DNA of 64,000 bases from Blastobasis lacticolella (taxonomy: Eukaryota > Arthropoda > Insecta > Lepidoptera > Blastobasidae). Below, piece by piece: positions 12,661 to 24,800 of the stretch (position 1 is its first letter; every line of letters begins with the position of its first letter). The translations under genes were made by a program, and so were the position numbers. Under the pieces are notes generated by a model. The model was not told the DNA's origin and did not search any database. It saw only the letters and a program-made list of their open reading frames with translations. The stretch spans positions 8,492,001 through 8,556,000 of the forward strand of contig LR990050.1 in assembly GCA_905147135.1 (NCBI GenBank). The letters are read 5' to 3'.

Positions 12661-15600
12661 CTGTAAAAAATATAGAATATTTTATTTTAATTTAACTTTC
12701 ATAATAATTATTAGGTTAACGACACAACAAGCACTATACTTATTTATAAAAGGAAATTTTTTAGAAGTTACTGTTATTTATTTACCCTAGATTAGATCTA
12801 GATCTATAAGGATCCTCACACAGTTCGAAAAGTTAGCTACCATCACAGCAACACGAAAAATTTTCGATTTCGTGATTCCTCATAGGTTTCGTTTTTAGTT
12901 ACGAACCCTGGCTTAAAAAGTAACCTTCCCCTGTATCGAAAAGGTAACTGGCATACTGGTACCAGGACCTGTAGTGGATGGAAGTCTACAGACCTGTAGT
13001 GGATGGAACTCTGCTCGCGCGTTCTTCACACGGTTGAGCAGCCACAGTGCGAAGTTCCCGACCAGAAGGAAGGTGACCAGTTGCCGGCCTGGCCGCGCGG
13101 CCCCGGCGCATCGTCGCGACCACGCGTCCAGGACCAACAAGGTCTGGCACGAGCTCTGCACCAGTGCGCAGAGCGGCGATATTATCCTGCAGATATAGGG
13201 AATAATAAATCAATTGTTACTAAGATATTTCTTAACACCGCAAAGCCGTATCGAAATCGGTCCATCCGTTCTGGAGCTACATCTACAACACCCTCTCCTT
13301 TTTCGGCGGGGGTTAAGAATAAGTTAATTTTTGTTCTGCCCGAAGTAGAACCCGGATCGCACCCCAAGCTGACATGCTAACTACAGTGCTAGACCGGTTT
13401 TGTGTCAAATATGTTACAATCAGGAAGGCCGTAATATTGTTTGCCAATAAATAAAAGCGGGTTACCAAAAATGGAACCACTCTGTTGACTGCTTCGTTTG
13501 GCTCTAGACCACGGGGATGGTTACGCTTTTCGTAGCACTGCTACGCAAGCAGTGGGATTTGAATAGTTAGCCTTAATATAATAGGTCCCCTTTGTAAATT
13601 CTATCATGTTTGAAATTTAAAAAAGATTAATACCTAAATATTAGATAAATAGATAGATAAATTAAAACCTTAGAACTAAATAAACAGCAAATGGAATACG
13701 TCAGTGTCAGCCATGATATATCAAATAACGCCAAGAATACTTTGTAAACTCAGTCTATTTTTTTTGTAAAATTATTTGACTTGACTTATTATCGCCAACA
13801 TCAGCTACCGGAACAGCAGACACAATTACTTTATTACTAAGTTAGGCTAAGCACCGTTAAAGTGTCGCCACAAAAGCCCATGTGCACCTTCAACACTGAA
13901 AAAAAAACTATAATTTTTTTATTTTATTTAATTCGAAATTTCGATCACCTTGTCGCTCTTCTGCCTTCGGAATATTGTTGCATGACGAATCCAGCTCCGA
14001 TAATTTGAAACAGGTAATAGAGATACACGCCGCACTGAGTGACCAATAGCAGTGCATGCTCCAAAGGCATGACGGTCACTGCCCTTCGGATCCTCATAGA
14101 GCGCATGCGTTGGATGCAAACTGCTGAGACCAGCGTCATCAGTATGAACAGTATCGTTTCCCACAAATTGATCTGCAAAAAGAATGCGGTAGATTAGTTT
14201 CACTTATTGTTTTGCTGCTAAACGTGGTTCTTTGGTTTCAGAAAAATGTAAAATGTGGCGGCTGTTCCGATATGTCGGACTACTAGGATTTCTTTTTATA
14301 GTCCCTCAACAAGAGAATTAATGGGAGATTTACCAAGAACCAATTTGTTATTAAAATTGTTCAAATAATTGTTATAGATGGCGTTAATTAGATACGATTC
14401 TCAAAAATAAATCAAATTGTGTTTTCTTCTCAGATAAGGTACTAAAACTAAGTATCTTTTCACGAAACACATTGCCGAGTAACTTCGGTTACCAAATTCA
14501 ATACTTGAGAATCCTGTCTAAGCAGAGCCATCTAGTGAGGAACGCAGACCTACACTTTTTATCTTTTAAAGTAAGTAGTATATTTTTAAGTAAGTTAGTT
14601 ATATTTAATATAGCGTTCCGGCTCTGTCTGGCATTGTCGAGCCCGGTTCGGTTGTGGTTGGCGAGGGATACGTTTATCTACAGACATAGGGCGGTCAGCG
14701 TGTCACTGTGTGTTTCCTTCCTACTTTCCTACCCCCCTCCTTTTTGACGATTGAAAGAGAGATTTAATGTCCTAATCAATAAAGTAATTTTGATTTTGAT
14801 TTTGAGTAGAAATTATATAATTATAATATGTCTCAGCTGCAAAAAGTTCATCAATTTAATTTTGTTTCAAGTAATTTACCATTTCTTTATTTCTAAATAA
14901 ATCTACACAATTTTCTTCTTCTTCAATTTTCTAATTCCTCAACAATCTTGTTAATCGATAGTAAGCCAGTCGGGATATTTTTTGAAATTTGTAAATTAAT
15001 ACATTAGGTACTCTAAATGGACAAATTAGTAAGATCATCACCTGAAGCAAAGCAAGCTCTACATGCCTCTCCTGCTGGAACAGTCCGTTGAAGAGCATGA
15101 GGCTTACGATGGTGCCGGCGAGCACCGCGACGCCCATAAAGAGTCCCTTGTGTGCGCTGCCACAGTCTACCGAGAAATGGTTACTGTGCTTCACGCGTCC
15201 GCAGCACGGCTGGGGCTCCATGCTGAGCCCAGGCTTCGCTATGGGCCTCTGAAACATTCGTTGGCGATACTGCTCCATTGAGGTAATACCGAGACACAAT
15301 ATTAGTTACTAGGGGGTTGCAAACCGGGATCCCAGATACCGGAAATACCGGGATCGGTAATACCGGTATTCATGTTACAATAACCGGGATATTCAGCTAT
15401 AAAATAACCTTTCGTGAGATATGCTAGCATTTGTAAGTCCAAATTAAGTCTGTATATCAGTTTTATGCAATAAAGAACATAATAAATAAAAGTTTATATT
15501 GATTACAAGCAATTTCTCCAAATCTCGAAAATACCGGAATCCCGGCATTGACTCCATGCCAAAAATCCCGGATTTGAAAATACATACCGGTATTGCGAAC

Positions 15601-18600
15601 CCTATTAGTTAAAGATACATCACTTAATCGGGTTACCAAGCAACCCGCTTCCTTCATGCAACCACGGTTGCAAAACAAAAAAGGGCGGACGTGCTACATG
15701 CACCGTGCTTGCATTACTTATACATGACTATTGTAAACGTATAAAGCAAAAAATTCTCTACTAGTATGGATAACCGCAACACAATCCGTTGCATGCTTTA
15801 GGAGGAGTTAGCATAAGACAGACGCGGAAAGTGACCAATACAATGCTATTTTTTGTCATTTATTTTCGATTAAGTGATTTGTTGGTGTTTATTTCGTTAT
15901 TGTATTCAGTAACGGAATTCGCCCTAGATAATTTTCTTAAAAGATTCAAGGTGTCCAACTACTTTGTATCGAAGTCTATATGGACGTCACGGTATCGAAA
16001 GCAAAGCTATGTTATTTCTTTTTAGTTAATGGAGGTTTTATTAAAACGTTATAAAAGAGCGGCTTTGAATTTCCAGTGGACTTGCACTTATTCAACGATT
16101 ATTTATTTAAAGGTGTAGGTACTTGCAAAGGTTATAGAATGAAGTAACGAATATTTGTCAGAATATTATCACCCGAAATATTAATGAGATTCAATTTCGT
16201 GGAAATTCAATAAAAAAAGCAAACTACTTAATAAAAATCCGACCTCGCACTAGACAGCCAAAATGAACGAAGTAAAGTAATGGATTCCGAGAATCAGTGG
16301 TTCGGTCAAGAGTGAGCGGTTTGAAGACTCATTCTCGTGTGTCAAGGAATGACGGCTCCAGATAGAGATAGCTGAATCTCAATATAACAGGATAATCTCT
16401 CGTTGTCTGTGCTATGCCTCCTGCTGGACCACTACCCAAGCAGGGTAGGAGCAGGGAGGAGAAGGGAACGGTTTCGCCATAATTAGCAAGCTTAACAGGA
16501 TTATTGGCGTCGATTGGCGATATGTTTTGCCAGTGCGCAGGACGACTCTGCTGTCCATGTTACTGGGTGTAGGTGATCGCTTTACATCAGGTGGACCAAC
16601 AGTCCATTCATAGTGGCCTCCTACGGTACCCACTGGCGAGAAGGATTAGTTCAATTCCAGTTCAACTTAAAATATTTGTATGAAATGCTTATGTTTTTAT
16701 GGCTTATCTCAAAAACTATTAGTACTAGAAAGCTTAAATTTTGTACGATTATATATATTAATAACCCTGATAAAGTTGTACAATATAATCGTTTAAATGT
16801 ACCCTTATTTGTGTCCTCTTCTAACTTCTGAACCGTAATATTTGGATACGTGAAATAATAATAAGAATATTTCTTGAAGTTAAATAGAATCTTATCACAG
16901 TCTAGTAGACTCTTCAAATTAACGAGTAATAGTTGACCAACTTATGAAATGTTGTTGGATAAGCAAACATTTCGTAGAAATTGTAAGGAAAAAAATTTGG
17001 CTAAAAGCATTTGTAACTTGTAATGTGTACATGTATACAGCACAGTATCAGAAATACAAAGACCACAATATACTAGAGTAAATATAAATCAATAACAAAA
17101 TTATGACAGGCAATTACGGAACCTTACACTTCTTGGCCGGTTTTATTTTGTTATACGCAGTATCTTATGATAAGATGCTTACCGATCCTGGAACTGTGCA
17201 TATATCATTCCATATAACAGCTATAATAACGGAGCACAGCAAGCTGTATTCAACGCCGCAAGGCCTCAAGTAGGGATTCACAGTTCTTATCAAAGGCGTG
17301 ATCATATCGGAGACGTTGCATATCCAGCTTTCGTTCAAACTGGTATCGTTGAGAAAATACGTGATGTTATCATTGACGTCCTCTTCAATAAACGTTTTGT
17401 TGTCCACTTCGTCGGTTATTACCACTTTGGGTGCGCTGATGTTTGCGTAGCGGAGGAGTGCGGGACGCGCGTACGCAACAGCAAATATGTCGTCTCTAGT
17501 CTCCTGGATGACCACGTTCAGCCACTCGCAAACGTTCGTGGCTATCAGGTGCATCAGCCCGAACCTGTCGAGTACTACTCCTTTCATTGGATCTAGAATC
17601 TAAGGCAGAAATAAGTAACTTAAGGTTACATTTTTCACAATATCTATAGTAAAGTCAGTAGGTCACTAGATGTAACGCTAATGTCGTTATAATCCTTTAG
17701 TGCGCATAAAATGTAAGTAGGACGTGATCTGTCCATTAGAATTTATGTATTTATCAGCAACAAAGAGATCGCTCACGTGACGAGCAGACAGGTTTGCATC
17801 TCGTGATGTTATGCATAGGTATGTAGTACATAGATAGGTAAGTAATAATTAAGTATGTAAAATTAAGCATTTTCTTTTCTTTTTTAATATATTTTACAGG
17901 TAAACCCCATGGGTTTTTAAAACAATACCTACAGTGTCCTGAACTGTGTCTATACCAGAATAAACTTAAATCGTTGAAATAAAGTTCAAGTTGTCCAAAT
18001 AATTCTAGATTTTATTTCTGCTTAGTTACTTTTGACGCTGACTATACTTCTATATAAAACGCAATATTGCAAGCCACTTACGTCAGTGTACGAGAAGATG
18101 AAGACAGTCTGCGCGACCATGAACAATATCCTCAGGGCCGGCTTCACGGCTACTATGGCCATCTGGCAATCCCCAGACAAGTCGAAGTAGCCTCCGAATT
18201 GCAGACACGAGTATATAATGGAGCCCACACTGAACCCCGCCACGCCCATGTGCAGGTAGAAACTGCCGTAGCGTATGCGTTTTGTGTTCTCTACAAACAT
18301 ACATTGGAGACAAATTGTGTTCTGTCGAAGTATACGACTTTATGCTTTACCTCAAACCAATTTTCCATATATGCCCCAATATTTTGCAACTAGTCGCATA
18401 TAAATAAATATCTACTCGTCAATCTGCCAAAATTAAAGGACAGATTTGAATTCGCACTCATCATCATCTGGGCGTTAATATCCCGGTTATGCTCTCGCGT
18501 ACGTGAGCCCAGGGTCCGCCATGACCACTATCTAGAATTTAACAGATCAGTACAGTGGAGCAACTGCCACCTGACTTCCGTGTTGTAATAAAGCTTTAAT

Positions 18601-21600
18601 TTTGGTAGCAAATAACCTCTTAAAACGATCTGCAAATCATCAATAATTATCACCGATGGAAAATTGGTTTGAGACAGGCTATGAATAATACTAATTCTGT
18701 TTCACCCCCTGTTGATAAATTTCTAGATTCAGAAGATATCTGATATATATCGGACTTTTGTTTCATGACATTGATATCTATTACTGGAAGACAAAGTGTT
18801 GAATAGGCACACTACTATAAAATGACGTCCCTCGAAATTGACTTACTGAGAAAATGACTTAACCAGAAAATGTCTTGGAACGAACATGACGTTCTTCTTA
18901 ATGGACTTTTTAAGAAAATGACCTGTCTCGCCAAAAAGAAACAAAAATCGAATAACTTCTACATAGATTGAATAATCTGAAACTTTATCAGTAGGCGGTG
19001 AAAGAGGCCCCAACATACTCATTATTTGGGCACAAACTTATCTGACCTGAGCCTCATCCATTAGAGTAAGTGTGTACCGTTTTTTGTTGATCAATTACAG
19101 TGAAATGCCCAAAAGGTTTTTAACAAAATTCAATTAACACATTGAACCATAGGTTAGGTACTTATAATCCTTTTGAAAGGTTATCGAGGGTCAAATATAG
19201 GACTGGTAGACGTATGTTATGGCGAATAAGTGTTAAAAATTTGTACATAACAAACGCACTTTACTTTTGTTTGTTTGTTATAGTCAGTCTGGATTTAATA
19301 GCTGTACCTAATTAGCAATTTTGTTCTAAAACTACGGTACTAACCATCTCTGGATCTTTTAGCTATCCTAAGGTGATAGAATGTGTAAGCTAAAAATCCC
19401 ATACTGGTGATGTATAAATAAATGGTGAACATCTGCAACAGAACGTAATTTCAACACGGGTTTGCGATGACATTGCAAAATTGATGTCATTAATTCGACG
19501 ATACTCACATCGGACGTAATGTTCGTGTTAAGCTTATTTTGTATTGTGCTTGTTATCGGTAATGCTACGCCTAAAACTATTAATAATTTAGCGTAAAACG
19601 CTGATAGGACCACTGTCATTGATTCGCTGAAACAAAATGATACATCGATTTAATTAAGGGTTGAAATACAAAACGCTCATGAAATTCTGGCGGGCAGTAG
19701 TACCTCTGGTACACATTAATCAAAATAAGAACTGGGGTTACTTTAATTTTCGGGGACACATTGATTATTTACTTTTCTCTGTTAAGTTTTAAGGGAAAGA
19801 TTGCTCTTTTCGGTAGATATATCCACTGATCAGTATTGTCCCATGTATAACGTATTTTGTTTGCATGAAAGTACTTGATTAATAGAGAAAAGTTAATTTT
19901 CAATGTCTCACTGCAAATCAAAGTGACCCCAGTTTACCCTAGTCTACCGTACCTATCTTATTTTGGTTTCTGTTCTCTGTTAGTATGCTTGTTGGCTATA
20001 ATCTGTCCGAACTGACTTGTCCTGTTTGGTTCAGGAAATTATGTATATAATGGATTATGTGCAGCAGTATTCGTTGAAATTCACATTCTATGTATAATTC
20101 AAGATATTTATACACAATATACGTAGCGTGATTGATACAGCAAGTCGTGATTTTGGGCATTGTTTGTTCACCAAATAAGACAAGTCAGTTTAAACAGATC
20201 ATACCTTTGTAGTATAAAAATCCTCAATAGCTACATACATCAAAATAAGATAAATTTTGATTTTTGTGCCAATAGCACAGAGACGGGAATAGGTAGGTAT
20301 TGTTTGTTCTTATGTTTAGGTAAGTTTTATTTAGTTTTAAGCTGTAATGTTGTACAAAAGTATGAATAAATAAATTTATTTATTTATTTTAAAATTTTAT
20401 TGCACTTAAATAATACAATCGGCGGAGGATTAAGGAAATAAGGAGGGTTCAAGGATTAAAATTCTCAGTACTAAGTAGTAAGTGCAATCTTATATAATAA
20501 CTAAAGCATGTCTTCTTTTCTCTATGCTAATACGTTGTAGGTACCCGATACATATTGATACAGTTCATACAGTTTTTAAAAATATTCTATAAAGATGGTG
20601 ATTAAAATAAAGGTAATAAATACCGGACTGTCATTATAAAACAACGGATAATGTTTAATTAAAAGAAGTATTTATATGACAGAAATAAATTAAATAATAC
20701 CTACTAATTCTAATTACGGGGAAGAAGTCCCAAAATATAAAATGATAGTTATTTAATAATAAAAAACTTGCCCCAGATTTCTTGTTGAAGGAATTGTTAC
20801 CAAAAGAAATTATAGTATTATAAAACGATCAAAAATAGAAACCAAAATAAAAACATACTCGCCATGTGAGAGCGGGCGTCGCCGCGGTGGCGTGGGCGTG
20901 GGCCCGGGGCTGGGGATCCGGTCCGCGCTGGAGCCGGTGCTGGCCGGCATCACCACGCTGAGCCGGTTCAATGGGTGCGGCGACTCCCTGGAAACAGTTC
21001 ACCATTTTTCATTTAAATCGAATAATAAAAGGCAGGCAGGCCGTAAACTTGTTTGCCACTTTAGTGGTATTAAAAAAAAAGAGTATTCATCATAATGATG
21101 TGTGTTGTACGATGAATAAACGAGGCAATTCAGAAATTTTGACATGTTTACCTCGGGTGTTTTTATAAATATAAATATCAGTAAATAAAGAGCGCGTCTA
21201 TGACGTAATGGCTGTCGGATCTGCCTCGTAAGCGAAGGTTTCCAAGTTTGATCCCCAGTGTCGCCATGTAGGTACAAACTACTTTTCCTGATATTTATGT
21301 ACCTATACATAAGTTATTGTACACGAACATGCTCTTACAGTGAGGAAACCTACATAATTATTCCGGAAACTGAATGTGTTACGGAGGATCACTACAATTA
21401 CCTGATCTGCCAAATCCTGGATCATGGTCAAGCGTACCCAAAACCTATTACGCTATGGAAAAAGCGCTAAAAACGAATTCGAAATTTTCGATATTTTGGC
21501 TTTTACATACTGCGTCACAACGAGCATATGACTCACTACGGAGTCATACGTTGGGGCCGTAGACCAGCACAACATTGTGCAACATAAACACTTATGTTTT

Positions 21601-22886
21601 GATTTTTAACGATCCAAAGCGCCTGTCAGGTGTGGTAAAACCTCCACTATTTTGGAAGAGGCTGAAGTCCACAGTGGACTGTTAAGTGCTATTAATGAAG
21701 AATTAATGCTGCTTCTATTGGGTAGTTAATTTTATTTCGTCCATAATGAATGCAAGCGGGCAGGTAAGCAATCAATTTGCGTAAGCGGGTGTTCGAGCCG
21801 GTATCGATGGCATGCTGTTGTTTTGTTTGCGCGGCCGCAGTCGGCGCCCATAGCCGTAATGAAGCGGTGTCCGCAGGGCCGGATTCAGGTGGGGGGTCTG
21901 GGGGGGGTCTTGCTGAAATTCGTCGATATCGGGGATACTAATATATAACCTATACGTATGCCTGTTGTGCGTTTATTTATTTAAAAACTTTATTGCACAA
22001 ATTACAGCAATTGGCGGACTTAAAGCCATTGAGGCTTTGTCTAACAGTAAACCAGCAGACCATGCGACCTACATACGTACATACTATACATTAAGTAGGT
22101 GCTACGTTACGTAGTAAATACTTATAATTGTGTTTTTTTCCTTTATGTCTTAATGTGTACAATAAAGGGTTCAATAAATAAATGTAATTTAATGAGAAAA
22201 AATATTTTACATTACAATACATAATTATTATTAGGAACATAGTGAAACTAGCAAAGATCTTTGGAAATTATAAATGAATAATGAATCTCCAACGGTCCAG
22301 TGCTTGTTTGTTGTATTTACGAGGCAGTATAATAAAATAATACAGATACCTGCTAACAAACCAATGGCATGCTTGTAACAAACACATCGTTTTTGAAATA
22401 TAATAACAGGCAATTTTTTTATTTATTTCAGGCAACTGAGGCCCATATTTATAAATACACAAACAACATAAATACAAAATAAACTGATATAAAAACAAAG
22501 ATAAAACCTATAGCTACATACAAATTATTATAAAGTGTAAATTAATACATAAAAATAGAATTTATTGATAATACCTACGTAGGTACTTATACCTTAAAAT
22601 CATGGTATCAAAATTTATACGTTAATTGTTTATTCCACTATATAACTTCAGGTGCCAAACACATTAATATTATAAAAGTTACAATTTACACTATAACTTG
22701 TAAATATATAAATTGTTACAAAAGCCAGGATTGATCGCTAGAACCGGTAAAAACTGTAGTCCTACCCACCCCTGAGTTCACCCCTGGTACTCACCCTTCA
22801 TCCTCAGGCACGGCCAGCAGCGGCTCGGACGGCACCCGCCACTCCTTAACTGCATTTACACTCGCTTTCTCCTTATTTTTCGCCAT
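12475..22886 (-). CDS. OtopL: Otopetrin A, otopetrin-family proton channel
   Basis: Join of 22886-22795, 20987-20859, 19626-19509, 19432-19345, 18290-18082, 17599-17183, 15248-15042, 14172-13949, 13186-12994 and 12660-12475 (1863 nt, 620 aa). All ten exons have GT-AG borders with matching phases. About 12 hydrophobic segments are present: one each in exons 3 and 4, two each in exons 5 and 6, one in 7, two in 8, two in 9 and a long one in 10. Family hallmarks are FGLMHLIATNVCEW, FSVDCGSAHKGLF, LLVLDAW, GRQLVTFLLVGN and CYRFQATVCFYEIWKN. Otopetrins conduct protons across the plasma membrane and in insects serve acid and salt taste among other roles; which role applies here is unknown. The large loop between segments 5 and 6 carries six N-glycosylation sequons (NIS, NKT, NIT, NDT, NES, NVS). 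In-frame stops (TAG TGA) lie just upstream of the ATG. Copy B lies upstream in the same orientation. Confidence 0.93.
12994..13186 (-). CDS. OtopL: Otopetrin A exon 9 (segments 10 and 11)
   Basis: Encodes ISPLCALVQSSCQTLLVLDA and GRQLVTFLLVGNFALWLLN, ending ARAEFHPLQ at donor GTCTGT. The donor region is tandemly duplicated (copies at 12991-13008 and 12966-12983), giving a second potential donor 25 nt downstream. Confidence 0.92.
13421..13456 (+). mobile_element. Very short LINE 3' end
   Basis: CAGGAAGGCCGTAATATTG and TTTGCCAATAAATAAAAG match the 3' tails at 5055, 21040 and 50740. It lies in intron 8 of otopetrin A. Confidence 0.5.
13949..14172 (-). CDS. OtopL: Otopetrin A exon 8 (segments 8 and 9)
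   Basis: Encodes INLWETILFILMTLVSAVC and LEHALLLVTQCGVYLYYLFQ. It corresponds to two exons (11 and 12) of copy B; their phase-1 intron is absent here. Phase 2 out. Confidence 0.93.
15042..15248 (-). CDS. OtopL: Otopetrin A exon 7 (segment 7)
   Basis: Begins RPIAKPGLSMEPQPCCGRVK, then the family box HFSVDCGSAHKGLFMG and a hydrophobic helix. Phase 0 on both sides (69 codons), so it is symmetric, but skipping would remove a membrane segment. Confidence 0.93.
15301..15611. mobile_element. Short hAT-like non-autonomous element with 8-bp TSD
   Basis: The body 15309-15603 is flanked by attagtta at 15301-15308 and 15604-15611. Ends are imperfect inverted repeats (AGGGGGTTGCAAACCGG / AGGGTTCGCAATACCGG), and inside are many ACCGGGAT/ATCCCGG steps. 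The 8-bp target duplication fits hAT. It lies in intron 6 of otopetrin A, 53 bp from the exon 7 acceptor. Confidence 0.75.
17183..17599 (-). CDS. OtopL: Otopetrin A exon 6 (segments 5-6 and glycosylated loop)
   Basis: 139 codons: ILDPMKGVVLDRFGLMHLIA, a long extracellular loop with six N-glycosylation sequons, then CGVEYSLLCSVIIAVIWND. The 5' intron (phase 0, after YTD) is absent from copy B, whose matching region is one exon. Confidence 0.94.
18082..18290 (-). CDS. OtopL: Otopetrin A exon 5 (membrane segments 3 and 4)
   Basis: Encodes NTKRIRYGSFYLHMGVAGFS, GSIIYSCLQF and the next helix ending VFIFSYTD. The intron that splits this region in copy B after LGAI is missing here. Confidence 0.94.
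18458..18582 (-). mobile_element. LINE-tail repeat, truncated copy
   Basis: CATCATCATCTGGGCGTTAA through AGTGGAGCAACTGCCACC, matching the copies at 7.1 and 42.4 kb. It lies in intron 4 of otopetrin A. Confidence 0.6.
19345..19432 (-). CDS. OtopL: Otopetrin A exon 4 (second membrane segment)
   Basis: Encodes MFTIYLYITSMGFLAYTFYH plus a basic loop LRIAKRSRD. The intron to exon 3 is only 76 nt. Donor GTTAGT, phase 1, the same phase as copy B. Confidence 0.88.
19509..19626 (-). CDS. OtopL: Otopetrin A exon 3 (first membrane segment)
   Basis: Encodes ESMTVVLSAFYAKLLIVLG and then VALPITSTIQNK, aligned with EALSKALSALYAKMLVVLG of copy B. Phase 2 in and phase 0 out, as in copy B. Confidence 0.92.
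20370..20435 (-). repeat. Interspersed repeat end, TTTATTGCAC type
   Basis: TTATTTATTT ... TTTTATTGCACTTAAATAATA ... CGGCGGA resembles the stretch at 21970-22030. Such ends are common in lepidopteran genomes; the family is not identified. It lies in intron 2 of otopetrin A. Confidence 0.4.
20859..20987 (-). CDS. OtopL: Otopetrin A exon 2 (Pro-rich cytosolic linker)
   Basis: Encodes ESPHPLNRLSVV and a Pro/Arg-rich stretch (PSPGPTPTPPRRRP) ending SHG. Both borders are phase 2 and the exon is 129 nt, so it could be skipped in frame. It is GC-rich against an AT-rich intron background. Confidence 0.82.
21029..21083 (+). mobile_element. Short LINE 3' end with A-run
   Basis: GGCAGGCAGGCCGTAAACTT then GTTTGCCACTTTAGTGG and nine A residues. 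It is the same tail as at 50.7 kb, in intron 1 of otopetrin A. Confidence 0.6.
21190..21330 (+). mobile_element. tRNA-derived SINE
   Basis: A-box-like TAATGGCTGTCGG at 21206 and B-box-like AAGTTTGATCCCC at 21244, about 26 nt apart, as in tRNA-derived SINE heads. It lacks a full acceptor stem, so it is not a tRNA gene. Length is estimated. Confidence 0.55.
21605..21710 (+). repeat. LINE 3'-UTR repeat, 'GCAGTGGACTGTTA' family
   Basis: GCGCCTGTCAGGTGTGG ... GAGGCTGAAGTCCACAGTGG matches the family better preserved at 26.8, 44.9 and 51.4 kb. Confidence 0.5.
21970..22035 (-). repeat. Interspersed repeat end, TTTATTGCAC type
   Basis: TTTATTTATTTAAAAACTTT then ATTGCACAAATTACAGC and GGCGGACTTAAAGCC; compare 20.4 kb. 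It lies in intron 1 of otopetrin A. Confidence 0.45.
22795..22886 (-). CDS. OtopL: Otopetrin A exon 1 (start)
   Basis: Starts MAKNKEKASVNAVKEW and ends in an acidic PEDEG before GTGAGT (phase 2). It is a cytosolic N-terminus with no signal peptide. It has no match in copy B. Confidence 0.82.
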
Positions 22887-23384
22887 CAAACGACCCCCTA
22901 CTCACTATCATACGACGTTTAATCTTACACGTTGAACCAAATAAATTACGGAGAGTTCAGAATAATACTTTAAAAAAAGGGAAATCTCCGACACGTGTGT
23001 TGATGCTCTAAATGCAAATTGCGGACTGTACACCCGCTCGCTAACTTTTAACATACATGTGAGTGTAAATAATGATTAACCATTTAACAGGACCGTCGTA
23101 ACGTAGGTAGACGGTAAGGCTGTGTTGCAGAAATGTGCCCGATAATCGGGTGTTTATCGACACCATTTCCGAAACAGTTGTAAATTGGAGAATTATAAGA
23201 TTCAATTACGGAACACGAGCTCAATACGTGTGAGGCGGGCACAACATAAAGACTACGACTATTTTATGCAGAAACGATTAGCTTTGAAGTAGTCGCAGTG
23301 GCTGTTGGTTGACATGACTAATCTGAATACCTACTGTAGATTGTGTTAAAAATTTAATAAAGCTAGTTTTATTTTATTTATAAA

Positions 23385-23425
23385 CCAGTGGATCCGGCGC
23401 AACAACGTTTGCGTACACCTATTTT
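23385..23425 (+). repeat. TE end, 'AGTGGACCCGGCGCGACTTCG' family
   Basis: CCAGTGGATCCGGCGCAACA ... GTTTGCGTACACC. Similar ends lie at 33558-33595 (plus) and 41575-41613 (minus). It may be a Helitron-type terminus, which is not proven. Confidence 0.4.
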
Positions 23426-24189
23426 ACCCTCACTTGACAAATATTTACCTCGATATACGTATCTATGTACGCATAGGTACAGACGGCTGGAAGCGACTTT
23501 GATTTATACTATGTATATAGTAGATTTTGGAAAACAGTAATCTGTTACTTATTCTTTTTATACCATAGATAATAGGTTTGGGCACTCAAGGTAAGAAACA
23601 ATACACTTAGGTAATGATATCAGCTATTGTTTGTGTTAAATGGGCTGGATATCACTTGGACATTTGTAGCAGGCGGTTGTTACCCCATAAACATGTACTT
23701 GTACATGTCACATGACAAACGCAAAAACTTCTGTGAGTTTCCGAAGCGCGACGTCATCATGACGTCCGAAAACGTGATGTGAATATCGATCTGTTAATTG
23801 TGAGGTAGCGAAATTGTTTCTAATATCAATAGAGTACCTAATCATAGTTGGCAATAGTCACTGTGGCATTTCTTCGGAAGTACCTACTGTAAAACTTGTT
23901 AATTAAAAATTGGCTCATAAAAATTACTATTTTCTTTCCCTCTGGATTCTTTCGACTTATATGTTTCAAAGGGGAGTGTTTTAGGTTTGGTATTTCTTGG
24001 AGACTTCATTTGCGGTATCTCATTGAGAAGAAAAAAGACTCGTAACGTACAGAAATATCCATTTATTTTAAACTTGCCATTTAAAAAATCTGTAAAAAGT
24101 ATGCCTTGAATCAAACTCTATAGTCATCTTTTCTAAGTAGGTATAGCAATATACCTGTCATAAATCATCATCTTCATCATCATATCGCT

Positions 24190-24600
24190 AAGTACACGGT
24201 CGCGTCCCCGCGCGGCATGCATAAAAAACGCCAATTTTGTTCACGCTCAGACCATATTATATGTATTTTTCATCTGAGGCCTCATTTCAGTACTGTCCAC
24301 CGCATAATTCTCCACCGGGGCTGCATCCCCGCCCGATATATTTTATTTGAGCATGCAACTCGAGGCCGAGCTCCAACCTCGAGGTAATTAGCGACATCGG
24401 TGTCACTTTCAGACGGCCCTGCTAACGAGCACACGCGCCCCCGCACCTGCAACCCCCACCCCCCTTCTTACTCAATAACTGCTGGATTAATTAGATGTCC
24501 AGCTCTAATCGCGAGCCGGATATTGAATGCTTTGTCAGCTGTGGTGCAGCGCGCAGATTTTTATATCGTAACGTTCCGGCATTTGCTCTTCTCGATTTTT
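24190..24600. promoter_or_regulatory. OtopL: GC-richer unique block upstream of otopetrin A, candidate enhancer
   Basis: No repeat match within the window and no open frame with a domain. Contains homeodomain-type ATTAATTAGATG and a clustered GC-rich sequence. It lies 1.3 kb upstream of the otopetrin A start codon. Conservation is untested. Confidence 0.3.
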
Positions 24601-24721
24601 AGCGGATTTGTAATTTATATTAATCAGAGCAAATCGAGATTATTATTATCTGTTGTTAAGGCAGGATTATTTTCAAGGTACCTGTAGAGATACCTGTTGA
24701 GACTGAACAGTGTGCCTGGAT

Positions 24722-24800
24722 AGTACCACCTCCTTATCTATTTCTGCTGTCAAGTAACAATGTTTGCGTTGCTGTGTTCCGGTTTGAAAGATAAGGTTCT
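24722..24800 (-). repeat. Interspersed repeat fragment
   Basis: TACCACCTCCTTATCTATTT and CAAGTAACAATGTTTGCG match 60.58-60.66 kb (TACCACCGCCTTATTATTTC). Confidence 0.5.

Noticed and set aside
12986..13213. 75-codon minus frame over otopetrin A exon 9
   Set aside because: Wrong frame; the overlapping frame with LLVLDAW and GRQLVTFLLV is the conserved one.
14931..15299. 122-codon minus-strand frame as a single-exon gene
   Set aside because: It contains otopetrin A exon 7 (15042-15248), but its ends are intronic; the splice borders give the correct extent.
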